From NCBI GenBank assembly GCA_000719025.1, contig JODP01000021.1, forward strand, positions 62,001 through 126,000: 64,000 nt of DNA, written 5' to 3'. Source of the stretch: Kineosporia aurantiaca JCM 3230. Lineage in GTDB: Bacteria; Actinomycetota; Actinomycetes; Actinomycetales; Kineosporiaceae. A program made the position numbers and the translations under genes. Shown one piece after another: positions 45,246 through 54,800 of the stretch. The first letter of the stretch is position 1. Each line of letters opens with the position of its first letter. The notes beneath the pieces were generated by a model that saw only the letters and a program-made list of their open reading frames with translations, was not told the DNA's origin and ran no database searches.

Positions 45246-47021
45246 TCAGGAGACGCGCGGCCGGGACGGCGCTGGGTAACCGACGTCGTCCCAGCCGATC
45301 GGCCAGGCGTGCGGGTCGGCCAGCGGAGTCTCGTCCGGGTGTCGGTGCACCGTGGCCATCCGCACCGCCGCCAGGGAGCGGGACAGCCGGTCGGCCCAAG
45401 CGGCTTCGGTCAGGTCGGGCCGGATCCCGCCGAGCACCGTGGATTCCGTGCGGCGGAAGGCGATGCTGCTCTCCGAGCCGCAGCTGACCACGGCCCGGCA
45501 GATCTCCGGCAGGCTGGATTCCTCCTCCTCGATGCAGATCGAGTGGATGCCCGCGTTCTGGCCCTCCTCCAGCAGCGGCAGCACCCCGGGAACGCCGGAG
45601 AGCCGCCGGATGCCGTCGAAGACCACGACCACCTCGGGCGAGGCGGTGACCCGCTGCCCGGGCGGCAGCCGCTGCCGCAGCCGCTCGTCGATCAGGCTGC
45701 CCAGCTCGAGCAGTCGCCGCTCGATCGAGTCGTGGTCGTTCCCGATCAGCACCGACACCCCGGAGGCCTCGTCCGGCCGGGCGTGCGGCAGCCGGGAAAC
45801 CCACTCCCAGCGCCGCCGGGCCGCGTAGTCGTGACCGGTGAGCACGGTGATCCGCAGCTCGCGCGGGGCGTGGAAGGCCGCGCACTGAGCCACCAGCCAA
45901 CGCGCCGTGGCGTGCGCCACCGAAGCCTTGCCGGCGATCCCGAGCACCCCGATGGCCTGCAGGTTCAACGTCACCGGGACGTCCTCCAGCAGGGTCGGCA
46001 GCGCTTCCGGCGGCTGGGTGCGCAAACGGCTGCGCCCGACCCGCAACGGAGCCCCGGAGTCCCGGTCGTCGATCACCGTGCGGGGCGGCTGCGGCGCCAG
46101 GCCGAGCCGGAGCTGGAGCCAGTCGTCGTCCAGCGGAAGCCGTTCCCACAGGCGACGTCCCGGCCCGACCGCGGTGAGCAGGGTGAGGGCCGGGTCCGGG
46201 GTGGCCTCCCGCCGCTCCTTGGTCTCCTTCTTCAGCGTGCCGACGATCTCCTCGCTCGCCTTCTCCCGCTCCCGCAGCCACTTGTTCAGCAGCCGGCGCT
46301 GCTCCCGGCCGGGGATCGAGCGGGTACTCGGCGGACGGGAGGGCAACACGAAACGAGCGCCGCTGCGCGGCCGGGCCGACCGGGTGTGGCGGTACAGCTC
46401 CAGGCCCAGACCTCCCTCGTACGGCTGCACGTCGGCATCCGGCTCGCTGACCGGAGTCAGCTCCAGCACGGTCTCGGACGCGTGCAGGTAAACTCCCGAG
46501 GGCCAGGGACAGCGCTCGGTCTGCTCCTGGCCGTCGAGCCGGAAACTGGTGCCCGGCCCGGGAATCACGTCGACCCGGCCACCCGGACGGGCGCTGAGCG
46601 TGAGTGCGTCGGCGGCCAGTTCGGCGTCCGGCAGGTCGAGACCGGCGGCCTCGTGCCCGATCACGGTCTGCCCCAGCCCGAGCCGGTGCACCCGCCCGGC
46701 CCCCGGCCCGTTCACCACCCGGACCTCGGCGACCCCGCTCGGCTGCGGCGTGGGGTTCTCCTCGTGCGAGTGCAGTTCCACGATGCAGCCCGGCCGGATC
46801 CCGGCCGAGCGCAGCGTGGTGGCGTGGTCGGCCGGATCGGCGCGGTGCCCGTCCACCCAGACCGGGACCTGGGTGGCCTGGGCCGGGTCGGTGTCGTCGT
46901 CCAGCGCCGCGAGCAGGTGCGGGAGCAGGGCGCCGAGCTCGGCGTCCGGGTGCGCGTCGAGCAGCGCCTCGGTCTGGGTACCGGCTGCCCGGCCGTCCCG
47001 CAGCGTGACCGCGAACCTCAC
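45246..47021 (-). CDS. FHA-domain protein equivalent to the N-terminal half of an FtsK/EccC-like protein, lacking ATPase domains
   Basis: A 591-residue protein. Residues 1-80 are ubiquitin-like (FAVTLRDGRAAGTQTEALLD). About 85-190 form an FHA domain (VRVVNGPGAGRVHRLGLGQT onward). A membrane-free linker follows with NKWLREREKASEEIVGTLKK, then a module containing GVLGIAGKASVAHATARWLV and VVVVFDGIRRLSGVPGVLPL. This order is that of the front half of FHA-type FtsK/SpoIIIE proteins linked to type VII secretion in actinobacteria. The protein stops at PAPSRPRVS before any Walker A motif, so the motor part is missing. GTG 47021 is the natural start of the ubiquitin-like domain; the frame upstream is non-coding. 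Confidence 0.75.
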   Translation of the reverse strand: MRFAVTLRDGRAAGTQTEALLDAHPDAELGALLPHLLAALDDDTDPAQATQVPVWVDGHRADPADHATTLRSAGIRPGCIVELHSHEENPTPQPSGVAEVRVVNGPGAGRVHRLGLGQTVIGHEAAGLDLPDAELAADALTLSARPGGRVDVIPGPGTSFRLDGQEQTERCPWPSGVYLHASETVLELTPVSEPDADVQPYEGGLGLELYRHTRSARPRSGARFVLPSRPPSTRSIPGREQRRLLNKWLREREKASEEIVGTLKKETKERREATPDPALTLLTAVGPGRRLWERLPLDDDWLQLRLGLAPQPPRTVIDDRDSGAPLRVGRSRLRTQPPEALPTLLEDVPVTLNLQAIGVLGIAGKASVAHATARWLVAQCAAFHAPRELRITVLTGHDYAARRRWEWVSRLPHARPDEASGVSVLIGNDHDSIERRLLELGSLIDERLRQRLPPGQRVTASPEVVVVFDGIRRLSGVPGVLPLLEEGQNAGIHSICIEEEESSLPEICRAVVSCGSESSIAFRRTESTVLGGIRPDLTEAAWADRLSRSLAAVRMATVHRHPDETPLADPHAWPIGWDDVGYPAPSRPRVS

Positions 47022-47119
47022 TCGCAAACCCCCAGTTCGGCGCCTGTGCTCCGGGCCTGAGCGCCGAATATGCCACGAACGGACGTTGCATACCAGTCTG
47101 TGCGTGTTCGCCTCGCCAC

Positions 47120-47653
47120 TCATGGTGGCGGAGTAGCGTCCCCCGGCTTCTCGTCGGCCTTCTCCCCGGCCTTCTCCTCGGCGGCCCACAGCGAGCACTC
47201 CACCCGGATCACCGTGTCCACCGCCGGCCCCAGGGCGGCCCGGAGCTCGTCGTCCGGAGCCTCGGGCCGGGACAGCCAGATCCGCACCGGCCGGCCCCGG
47301 AGGACGTCGTGATGCGGCTCCAGGTCGAAGTGCTCGGCCTCGATCAGCTCCTGCCCGAGCGTGACCAGGGCCGAGGCGAGCAGGAAGGCGAGCCGGGGCC
47401 AGTCGTCCTCCTCGTCCGGCCCGAAATCCGCTGGCGGGTCGATGAACAGCTCCGGCAGCCCGGCGAACCACAGACCCTTGGTGTGCACCCGGCGCAACCG
47501 TCCGGGCGGGGTCGAGACCACCGCGACCTGGACCCGCCCGACACCGCCGCCCTCGGTCGTCCCCTCGTCGTCCTCGTCCTCTTCCGGAAGGTCGGGGCCG
47601 TCCGGTAGCTGAGCCAGATGTTCCAGGTAGAGCCGCATTTCGTCATCCGTCAT
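47120..47653 (-). CDS. Hypothetical acidic protein
   Basis: A 177-residue soluble acidic protein that I do not recognise. The N-terminal 40 residues are Asp/Glu-rich (LPDGPDLPEEDEDDEGTTEG). The middle has VHTKGLWFAGLPELFIDPPA and LAFLLASALVTLGQELIEAE, the tail is charged with a Pro end. No signal peptide or TM. ATG 47653 (MTDDEMRLYLEHL) is chosen; the frame is open to 47950 but the added part is antisense to the promoter region of phzF. It lies 98 nt upstream of the FHA gene on the same strand and may belong with it. Bases 47654-47810 hold no gene. Confidence 0.65.
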   Translation of the reverse strand: MTDDEMRLYLEHLAQLPDGPDLPEEDEDDEGTTEGGGVGRVQVAVVSTPPGRLRRVHTKGLWFAGLPELFIDPPADFGPDEEDDWPRLAFLLASALVTLGQELIEAEHFDLEPHHDVLRGRPVRIWLSRPEAPDDELRAALGPAVDTVIRVECSLWAAEEKAGEKADEKPGDATPPP

Positions 47654-47810
47654 GCCATCGAGAATGATGGACGCGGCCGGGCGGCGTCGGCGGTCGTCCA
47701 CAGCTTCGCGGCCTGTGGACAAACCCCGGTTCCTGCCGACCGGAAGGAGCGGTCCAGTGGTCCCGGATTGGCCGTGTGCCCGCGCACCCGGACCGGGCAC
47801 GGTGAGGGGC

Positions 47811-48641
47811 ATGCGCAGATTTGCCCAGGTGGATGTCTTCACGTCGCGGGCCGGCCGGGGTAACCCGGTGGCCGTCGTCCTCAATGCCGAAGGTCTGCCC
47901 GAAGAGGAGATGCAGCGGCTGGCCCACTGGACCAACCTCTCCGAGACCACGTTCGTCCTCCCGCCGACCCGGCCGGAGGCGGACTACCGGGTGCGGATCT
48001 TCACGCCGGACCGCGAGCTGCCCTTCGCCGGGCACCCGACGATCGGTACCTGCACGGCCCTCCTGGACGCGGGCGAGCTCAAGCCGGGTCCGACCTGGGT
48101 GCAGGAGTGCGCGGCGGGACTGGTCGACCTGAAGCGGCTGGACGACGGAGCCCTGGCGTTCGCCTCCCCGGCCCCGGCCGGCATCGATCCCTTCGCCGAC
48201 GAGGACCTGCTGGCCCGGGCGCTCGGCGGGGTGCGGGCCGATCAGCCCACGATCATCGCGATCGGCCCGCGCTGGCTGACCGGCCGGGTGACGGTCGACG
48301 AGCTGAACCGGCTGAAGCCCGACCTCGCCGCCTTCCTCGAGGTCAGCGCGGCCACCCAGGACATCACGCTGTACGCCGTGGACAACGCCGGTGACCTGCA
48401 CGTGCGATCGTTCTTCCTCCAGGACGGGCAGATCCTCGAGGATCCGGTGTGCGGCAGTGGCAACGCCTGCGTCGCCCAGCACGTGCAGCTCGCGGGGCTG
48501 GACGCCTCTCTGGGCGGGGGGTATCGCGCGTTCCAGGGCAGTCACCGCGGCCGGGACGGGCGGATCTCGGTGATCCTGGGTGAGCAGAACTGGATCGGGG
48601 GACCGGCCGTCACCGTGGTGTCGGGCACGATCGACGTCTGA
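47811..48641 (+). CDS. PhzF-family isomerase-like protein
   Basis: A 276-residue protein of the PhzF/DapF-fold family. RGNPVAVVLNAEGLPEEEMQ and WTNLSETTFVLPPT place the family's catalytic Glu near residue 45. FTPDRELPFAGHPTIGT and EDPVCGSGNACVAQH are the two signature motifs. In phenazine producers PhzF isomerises a dihydroxyanthranilate, but most homologues are of unknown substrate and no phenazine genes are present here. ATG 47811 starts the conserved sequence; GAGGGGC upstream may serve as ribosome-binding site. Confidence 0.88.
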   Translation: MRRFAQVDVFTSRAGRGNPVAVVLNAEGLPEEEMQRLAHWTNLSETTFVLPPTRPEADYRVRIFTPDRELPFAGHPTIGTCTALLDAGELKPGPTWVQECAAGLVDLKRLDDGALAFASPAPAGIDPFADEDLLARALGGVRADQPTIIAIGPRWLTGRVTVDELNRLKPDLAAFLEVSAATQDITLYAVDNAGDLHVRSFFLQDGQILEDPVCGSGNACVAQHVQLAGLDASLGGGYRAFQGSHRGRDGRISVILGEQNWIGGPAVTVVSGTIDV

Positions 48642-48668
48642 GAGAGGTCCCTGAGTAGCATCGGCCGG

Positions 48669-49442
48669 ATGGACACCGAAGCCGTCACGCCCCTGGCACC
48701 ACGAGAAGTAGGGCGCACGGTCTTCACCCAGACCTGGGCCGAGCTGACCTTCCTGCACTGGTCGGTCGAGCCGGAGCGGGTGGCCGCCTATCTGCCGCCG
48801 GGAGTCCGCCCGGACACCTTCGACGGGAAGACCTACGTCGGCCTGGTGCCGTTCCGGATGCAGGACATCGGGCTGCTCAGCTCGCCCGGGGTGCCGTACT
48901 TCGGCACCTTCCTGGAGACCAACGTCCGTCTGTACTCAGTGGACGAGCAGGGACGCCGGGGTGTCGTCTTCGTCAGCCTGGACGCCGAGCGACTGGTCCC
49001 GATCCTGGTCGCCCGGGCCGCGAAGCTGCCTTACGTCTGGTCCTCGATGCGCTACGAAAGGGACGGCGCCCGGATCACCTACCGCTGTGTGCGCCGTCCC
49101 CTTCTGAAAAGGCTCTCCTCCAGCCGGACCGTCACCCGGGCCGGGATCAGCACCGCCCAGAACACCGCCACGTCAACGATTTCGGTGACGGTGGGGGATC
49201 CGGTCCCGGCCGAGGAGGTCACTGACCTCGAGCACTGGATGACGGCCCGCTGGGGTCTGCACCAGTCCGGCTACTACTGGCCGAACGCGCACGAGACCTG
49301 GCCGCTGCACCGGGCCGAACTCGACCACTTCGACGACCAGATCCTCAGCGCCGCGGGTTTCGCCGAGCTCACCGCGAGAACGCCGGACAGTGTGCTCTTC
49401 TCGCCCGGCGTCCATGCCGTCTTCGGCCCCCGGGTCCGCTAG
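48669..49442 (+). CDS. DUF2071 (YqjF-family) protein
   Basis: A 257-residue cytosolic protein of the DUF2071/YqjF group, structurally related to acetoacetate decarboxylase-like folds but of unproven activity. FLHWSVEPERVAAYLPPGVR, YVGLVPFRMQDIGLLSSPGV and FLETNVRLYSVDEQGRRGVV are the family's typical N-terminal blocks; the C-terminus has YYWPNAHETWPLHRAELDHF. TAGCAT (48656-48661) lies exactly 7 nt before ATG 48669, indicating a leaderless transcript of its own. Its stop shares the tetranucleotide CTAG with the convergent formyltransferase gene. Confidence 0.88.
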   Translation: MDTEAVTPLAPREVGRTVFTQTWAELTFLHWSVEPERVAAYLPPGVRPDTFDGKTYVGLVPFRMQDIGLLSSPGVPYFGTFLETNVRLYSVDEQGRRGVVFVSLDAERLVPILVARAAKLPYVWSSMRYERDGARITYRCVRRPLLKRLSSSRTVTRAGISTAQNTATSTISVTVGDPVPAEEVTDLEHWMTARWGLHQSGYYWPNAHETWPLHRAELDHFDDQILSAAGFAELTARTPDSVLFSPGVHAVFGPRVR

Positions 49443-50383
49443 GGACGGGAAGTCAGGTACCCACCCATCGTCTTGAAGAAGTCGGACGCCGGATGGTCGG
49501 CGCCGTCCTCGGTGCGCACCCGGGTCACGCAGAGCCCGTGCTCCTTACCGCTGCGCGCGTTCGCCCCGGCCACGATGACCACCCCGTCCTCCTCGCGATA
49601 GAAGATCCGGCCCGGGGTGCCGCCGTACTTCGCGGTGGAGACCCGGGCGCCGGTGATGCGGAGCCGCTCGCCCTTGTAGTAGCAGTAGGCGCTCGGGTAA
49701 GGATCGCTGAGAGCCCGCACCAGCCGGTCCAGTTCGTCGGCCGACCAGGTCCAGTCGATCCGGCTGTCCTCGTCCGACCGCTTGTGGAAGAAGCTCGCCC
49801 GGGACCGGTCCTGCGGGGTGAATTCGGTCTGCCCGCCCGCGATCGCCGCCAGGCTCTCCAGCAGGATCGGCTCGATCAGGTCGAGGGTCTTGTGGAACAG
49901 GTCGGTCGTGGTGTCCCGGGGCCCGACCGGCACCGCCTTCTGGACCACCACGGGACCGGCGTCCAGCGTCTCGTCCATCATGTGCGCCGTCACCCCGACC
50001 TCGGGTTCCCCGTTGATCAGGGCCCAGATCAGGGGGGAGAAGCCGGCGTAGCCGGGCAGGAGGGAGTCGTGCACGTTCAGGGTGCCACGCGGGGGCAGTG
50101 CCCAGATCTCCTCCGGGATGTACGTGCGCCAGTTGTTGGCCACGATCAGGTCCGGGGCGACCGCCCGTAGTTGCTCGAGAAGCCCCTCGTCGGGCCGGTT
50201 TCGGATGACCACCGGGATCGCGTTCTCGGCGGCCAGGTCGGCCACGTTGTCGTCCCAGATCTTCTCGTACGCATGCTCGCTGCGGGGATGGGTGACGACC
50301 AGGACGACCTCGTGCCCCGAGGAGAGCAGCGCCCCGAGGGTGCGGTGGCCCCAGGTCTGATAGCCGAACATGACGACGCGCAC
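49439..50383 (-). CDS. Formyltransferase, probable N5-hydroxyornithine formyltransferase
   Basis: A 314-residue protein related to methionyl-tRNA formyltransferase. The catalytic motif reads NVHDSLLPGYAGFSPLIWAL (the Asn-His of Fmt is kept), and VTAHMMDETLDAGPVVVQKA contains the catalytic Asp; a C-terminal domain follows (FDDWxW-like RIDWTWSADELDRLVRALSD). Because it diverges from an ornithine N5-hydroxylase across an iron box, it is most likely the enzyme that formylates N5-hydroxyornithine from formyl-tetrahydrofolate, as in coelichelin and rhodochelin pathways, rather than the housekeeping Fmt. It supplies the hydroxamate for the siderophore assembled by the adjoining NRPSs. Confidence 0.87.
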   Translation of the reverse strand: MRVVMFGYQTWGHRTLGALLSSGHEVVLVVTHPRSEHAYEKIWDDNVADLAAENAIPVVIRNRPDEGLLEQLRAVAPDLIVANNWRTYIPEEIWALPPRGTLNVHDSLLPGYAGFSPLIWALINGEPEVGVTAHMMDETLDAGPVVVQKAVPVGPRDTTTDLFHKTLDLIEPILLESLAAIAGGQTEFTPQDRSRASFFHKRSDEDSRIDWTWSADELDRLVRALSDPYPSAYCYYKGERLRITGARVSTAKYGGTPGRIFYREEDGVVIVAGANARSGKEHGLCVTRVRTEDGADHPASDFFKTMGGYLTSRP

Positions 50384-50439
50384 AAGTCCTCCATCGGGTC
50401 GGTTTTGTTTCGTTCTGGACTATGTCATCCCCTGAAGCA

Positions 50440-50458
50440 TTAGGGTAGCCTCACCTAA
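50440..50458. promoter_or_regulatory. Iron box (DmdR/IdeR-type operator)
   Basis: TTAGGGTAGCCTCACCTAA is a 19-bp interrupted palindrome that differs from the canonical TTAGGTTAGGCTAACCTAA at three positions. It lies in the 158-nt gap between the divergent formyltransferase and hydroxylase genes, 57 nt from one start and 84 nt from the other. Fe(II)-bound DmdR/IdeR should repress both directions when iron is sufficient. Confidence 0.88.
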
Positions 50459-50541
50459 GTCAAGCGGCCGGGTCGGTCCGGTCCAGCTCGCTGCCCGCAC
50501 TGCGATGACGTGCCGGAAACCGCTCGTCCCGGAGGACATTC

Positions 50542-51888
50542 ATGAGCTCCCAGTCACCCGACGGACCCCAGGTCCACGATCTGATCGGGGTCGGCTTCGG
50601 CCCGTCCAACCTTGCCCTGGCGATCGCCGCAGTGGAGCACAACGACCAGGCCAACGGCGCGGGCCGGGTCTCGGTCCGGTTCTTCGAGCGGCAGCCGGCC
50701 TTCGGATGGCACCGGGGGATGCTTCTGGACGACGCGACGATGCAGGTCTCGTTCCTGAAAGACCTGGTCACCCTGCGCAATCCGGCCAGTGGGTTCAGCT
50801 TCCTGGCCTATCTGCACGAGTGCGGCCGGCTGGTCGACTTCATCAACCACAAGACGCTGTTCCCCCTGCGCGTGGAATTCCACGCCTACCTGGAGTGGGC
50901 CGCCGCGCGGGTGGCCGACCTGGTCGACTGGGGCCACGAGGTGATCGGCCTCGAGCCGGTCCTGGAAGACGGCGAGGTGGTCGCGGTGGACGTCACCGCG
51001 CGTGAGCTGACTCCCGAGGGTAACGGCCGCGAGGTCACCTACCGGGCCCGCAACGTGGTGATCGGCACCGGCCTGCAACCCCGCTTCCCCAAGGGCATTT
51101 CCGGCTCCGAGCACGTCTGGCACAACCACCAGCTGCTGCACCGGGTCGAGGAGATCGACGCCGGCGCCGCCCGGCGCTTCGTCGTGGTCGGGGCCGGGCA
51201 GAGTGCGGCCGAGGTGACCGCGTTCCTGCACGAGCGCTTCCCCGAGGCCGAGGTGGTCTCGGTGTTCTCCCGCTACGGCTACAGCCCGGCCGACGATAGT
51301 CCCTTCGCCAACCGGATTTTCGACCCGGACGCGGTGGACGACTTCTTCGCCGCTCCGGACGACGTCAAGGAACTGCTGATCGGCTATCACGCCAACACCA
51401 ACTATTCGGTCGTCGACACCGACCTGATCGTCGAGCTCTACCGCCGCCAGTACCAGGAGAAGGTCACCGGCCGCGAGCGGCTGACCATGATGAACGTCTC
51501 CCGGGTGGAGGCGGTGCGCGAGCAGGTGGACCATGTCGCGGTCACGGTCCGCTCGCTGACCAGCGGCGAGAGCGTCGACATCGACACCGACCTGGCGGTT
51601 TTCGCGACCGGGTACGACCCGGTCGACCCGCTGCCGCTGCTCGGTGGCCTGGCCGCGTTCTGCCCGCCGGACGAGGCCGGCCGGCTCCAGGTGCACCGCG
51701 ACTACCGAGTGGTGACCACGCCAGGCGTCCGGGTCGGCTTCTACCTGCAGGGCGGCACCGAGCACACGCACGGGCTGTCCTCCTCGCTGCTGTCCACGAT
51801 TGCCGTGCGGGCCGGCGAGATCCTGGACTCGGTGGTGTCCGGCGCCGCCGCCGAAGCACCGGTTCCCGCGGCAGCGCTGCGTCGGTGA
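50542..51888 (+). CDS. L-ornithine N5-monooxygenase
   Basis: A 448-residue FAD- and NADPH-dependent N-hydroxylase of the SidA/PvdA/IucD family. FAD-binding DLIGVGFGPSNLALAIA lies at the N-terminus, MQVSFLKDLVTLRNPASGFS is the substrate/FAD segment, VVVGAGQSAAEVTAFL is the NADPH motif, and DLAVFATGYDP is the C-terminal ATGY-type motif. YHANTNYSVVDTDLIVELYR is characteristic of ornithine hydroxylases. The product, N5-hydroxyornithine, is the hydroxamate precursor. It is the first gene of the rightward iron-regulated operon, 10 nt ahead of the first NRPS gene. Confidence 0.92.
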   Translation: MSSQSPDGPQVHDLIGVGFGPSNLALAIAAVEHNDQANGAGRVSVRFFERQPAFGWHRGMLLDDATMQVSFLKDLVTLRNPASGFSFLAYLHECGRLVDFINHKTLFPLRVEFHAYLEWAAARVADLVDWGHEVIGLEPVLEDGEVVAVDVTARELTPEGNGREVTYRARNVVIGTGLQPRFPKGISGSEHVWHNHQLLHRVEEIDAGAARRFVVVGAGQSAAEVTAFLHERFPEAEVVSVFSRYGYSPADDSPFANRIFDPDAVDDFFAAPDDVKELLIGYHANTNYSVVDTDLIVELYRRQYQEKVTGRERLTMMNVSRVEAVREQVDHVAVTVRSLTSGESVDIDTDLAVFATGYDPVDPLPLLGGLAAFCPPDEAGRLQVHRDYRVVTTPGVRVGFYLQGGTEHTHGLSSSLLSTIAVRAGEILDSVVSGAAAEAPVPAAALRR

Positions 51889-51898
51889 TGAGTCGGTG

Positions 51899-54800
51899 AT
51901 GAACGTGGTGGATGCATTCGCCGGACGTACCTGGCCGGAGGTGTTCGCCGAGCAGGTGCGCCGCGATCCGGAGAAGGTTGCCGTGGTGCACGGCGAGGAA
52001 ACACTGACCTACGCCGAGCTCGACGGCCGGGCTCGGGCTCTCGCTGCCCGCCTGGCGGAGTTCGGGGTCGGACCGGAATCCGTTGTCGCGCTGGCTGTTC
52101 CACGCTCGCTGGAAATGATCGTGGCTGAGGTCGGCGTGCTGCTGGCCGGAGCCGCGTACCTCCCGATCGACACCGATCACCCGGCGGCCCGGATCACCTA
52201 CCTGATTGAGGACGCTGCTCCCGTCGCCTTGGTGGCCACGGCGGACTCGGTCGGGCTCCTGCCCGCGCACGACCTTCCGGTGGCGCTGATCTCTGCGACG
52301 GACGAGCCGGGCGAGTTCGAGACGCCGGCCCTGACCGCGCTCAACGCCGCCTACGTCATCTACACCTCCGGCTCCACCGGCCGGCCCAAGGGCGTGGTGC
52401 TCTCCCACACCGGGGTCTCGAAGCTACTGGCCACCCAGGTCGAACGCTTCGGCATCGGCCCGCACAGCCGGGTGCTGCACTTCGCCTCACCGAGCTTCGA
52501 CGTGGCGTTCTGGGACCTCTGCCTGGGGCTGCTCTCCGGCGGCACGCTGGTCGTGGTGCCGAGCGAGCTGCGCTACCCGGGCAAAGAACTCGCCGATTAC
52601 GCCCAGCGCAACGGCATCACCTTCATGATCCTCCCGCCCGCCCTGCTCGCCGCCCTGCCGGAGGACGCGATCTTCCCGCCCGCAACCCTGCTGGCGGGCA
52701 CCGAGCGGGTGTCACCCGAACTCGTCCGCCGCTGGGGGTCGGGCCGGTCGATGTTCAACGCCTACGGCCCCACCGAAGCCACCGTGAACTCCACCCTCGG
52801 CCTCGCGGGCCCGGACACGCTGGACGGCGACCGGGTGCCGATCGGCATCGCCGACCCGGGAACGGCCGCGCACGTGCTGGACGAAAAGCTGCAACCGGTC
52901 GAGCCGGGCGACGCGGGCGAGCTGTACCTCGGCGGCCCCGGAGTGGCCCGCGGCTACCTCGGCCGATTCGCCCTCACGGCAGAGCGTTTCGTCGCCGATC
53001 CCTTCGGGACCAATGGTGGACGCCTCTACCGCACCGGCGACCTGGTCCGGCTGCTCAAGGACGGCCGCCTGGACTTCCTCGGCCGGGTCGACGAGCAGGT
53101 CAAGCTGCGCGGATACCGGATCGAGCCGGGCGAGATCGAGGGCGTGCTGCGCCGCCACCCCCGGGTCGCGAACAGTGCGGTCGTGGTCCGCAGGGACCGC
53201 CTGATCGGCTACGTCACCACCTCGGACTCTTCCGAAGGGGCCGAGCGGGCCACCGTCGAAGGCTGGAAGGGCCTGCACGAACTGCTCTACAGCGCCGGCG
53301 CCGCCGAGACCCAGGAAGAGAACTTCACCGGCTGGAACTCCAGCTACGACGGCACCCCGATCCCGCTCGAGCAAATGCGCGCCTGGCGCCAGGCCACAGT
53401 CGACGCCATCAATGCCTTAAACCCTCGACGGGTGCTCGAGATCGGCGTAGGCAGCGGCCTGCTAATGTGGCGCATCGCTCCTTCGGTCGAGAGCTACCAC
53501 GGCACCGACCTTTCCGAAGAAGCCATCACCCACGTGCGCTCCGCTCTCTCCCAGCGCCCAGAACTCTCCGACCGAGTGATGCTGTCAGCCCAACCCGCAG
53601 ACAACGTGAATGGCCTGCCGGAGCATCATTTCGACATAATCGTCATCAACTCGGTAGCCCAGTACTTCCCCAGTGCCACCTACCTGACCCGCGTCCTCGA
53701 CCAGGCCACGACCCTCCTGGCCCCGGGCGGCAAAATCTTCCTCGGCGACATCCGCAACCTCCGCCTCCTGCGGACCATGCGCAGCGGCGTCACCACGGCC
53801 GCCGGCTCCGCGGCCGAGGTCGAAGCCTCAATCTCCACCGAGCGCGAACTCCTCCTCGACCCCCGCTTCTTCGAGACCTACGCCGCGGCCAACCCGGTCT
53901 TCCACAGAGCCGAAATTTCCCTCAAGCGTGCAAATTACGCAAACGAACTCAGCCGGTACCGGTATGATGTGGTGCTGTCGGGCTCGCCGGCCGTCGGGGC
54001 GGGGCGGCTGGTCACCTGGGGGTCCGAGATTAAGGACGCTCACGGCCTGGCAACGCTGTTGAGTCGCCTGGGTGGTTCGGCGGGCCTGGGTGGTTCGGCG
54101 GGCCTGGGTGGTTCGGCGGGCCTGGGTGGTTCGGCGGGCCTGGGTGGTTCGGCGGGCCTGGGTGGTTCAGGTGGCGTCAACGCCCGGCTGCATGCGGACG
54201 TGGAAGCCGAGCGGCAACTGTTCGGGTTGCCGGAGGCCAAGGCGGCCCCGGCCGACCCGGAAGAACTGCTGCAGATTGCTGAGGAGCAAGGCTATGAAGC
54301 GCGGGCGGTGTGGTCCGATCAGGACCCAGCCGCCTTCGACCTGATCCTCACTCACCCAGCCCTCGCCGCATCACACCTTAACCCAGCCACCCCCATCCCC
54401 ACCGCAGTCACCGAAAACGCGTCGACCACAATTCCCTCGAACCCCTCGCCAGCCTCGTTCTCCGCCACGGCCCCGTCTCCCTCGCCTGAAGACGTCACCG
54501 CCAACGCCTCCGCGACGAACACTCCCGTATCGAGTGCCCGCGCAGCGAGTGGCTCCGAGGCGAGAACCTCCGCAACGAGCGCCCGGGCAACCAGTGCTCC
54601 TGCAGCGAGTGGTTCCGCAACGGGCAACCCTGTGGCTGGTGGCTCGAGGACGGGCATTCCCGAGACGGGTGGTTCCGCAACGGGGAACCCTGTAGCTAGT
54701 GGCTCCGCGACGAGCATCTCTGTGACGGGTGATTCCGTCACGGGTGCCCCGGAGGCGAGTGGCTCCACGATAAGCACCCCCACGACGAGTGCCTCGGCAA

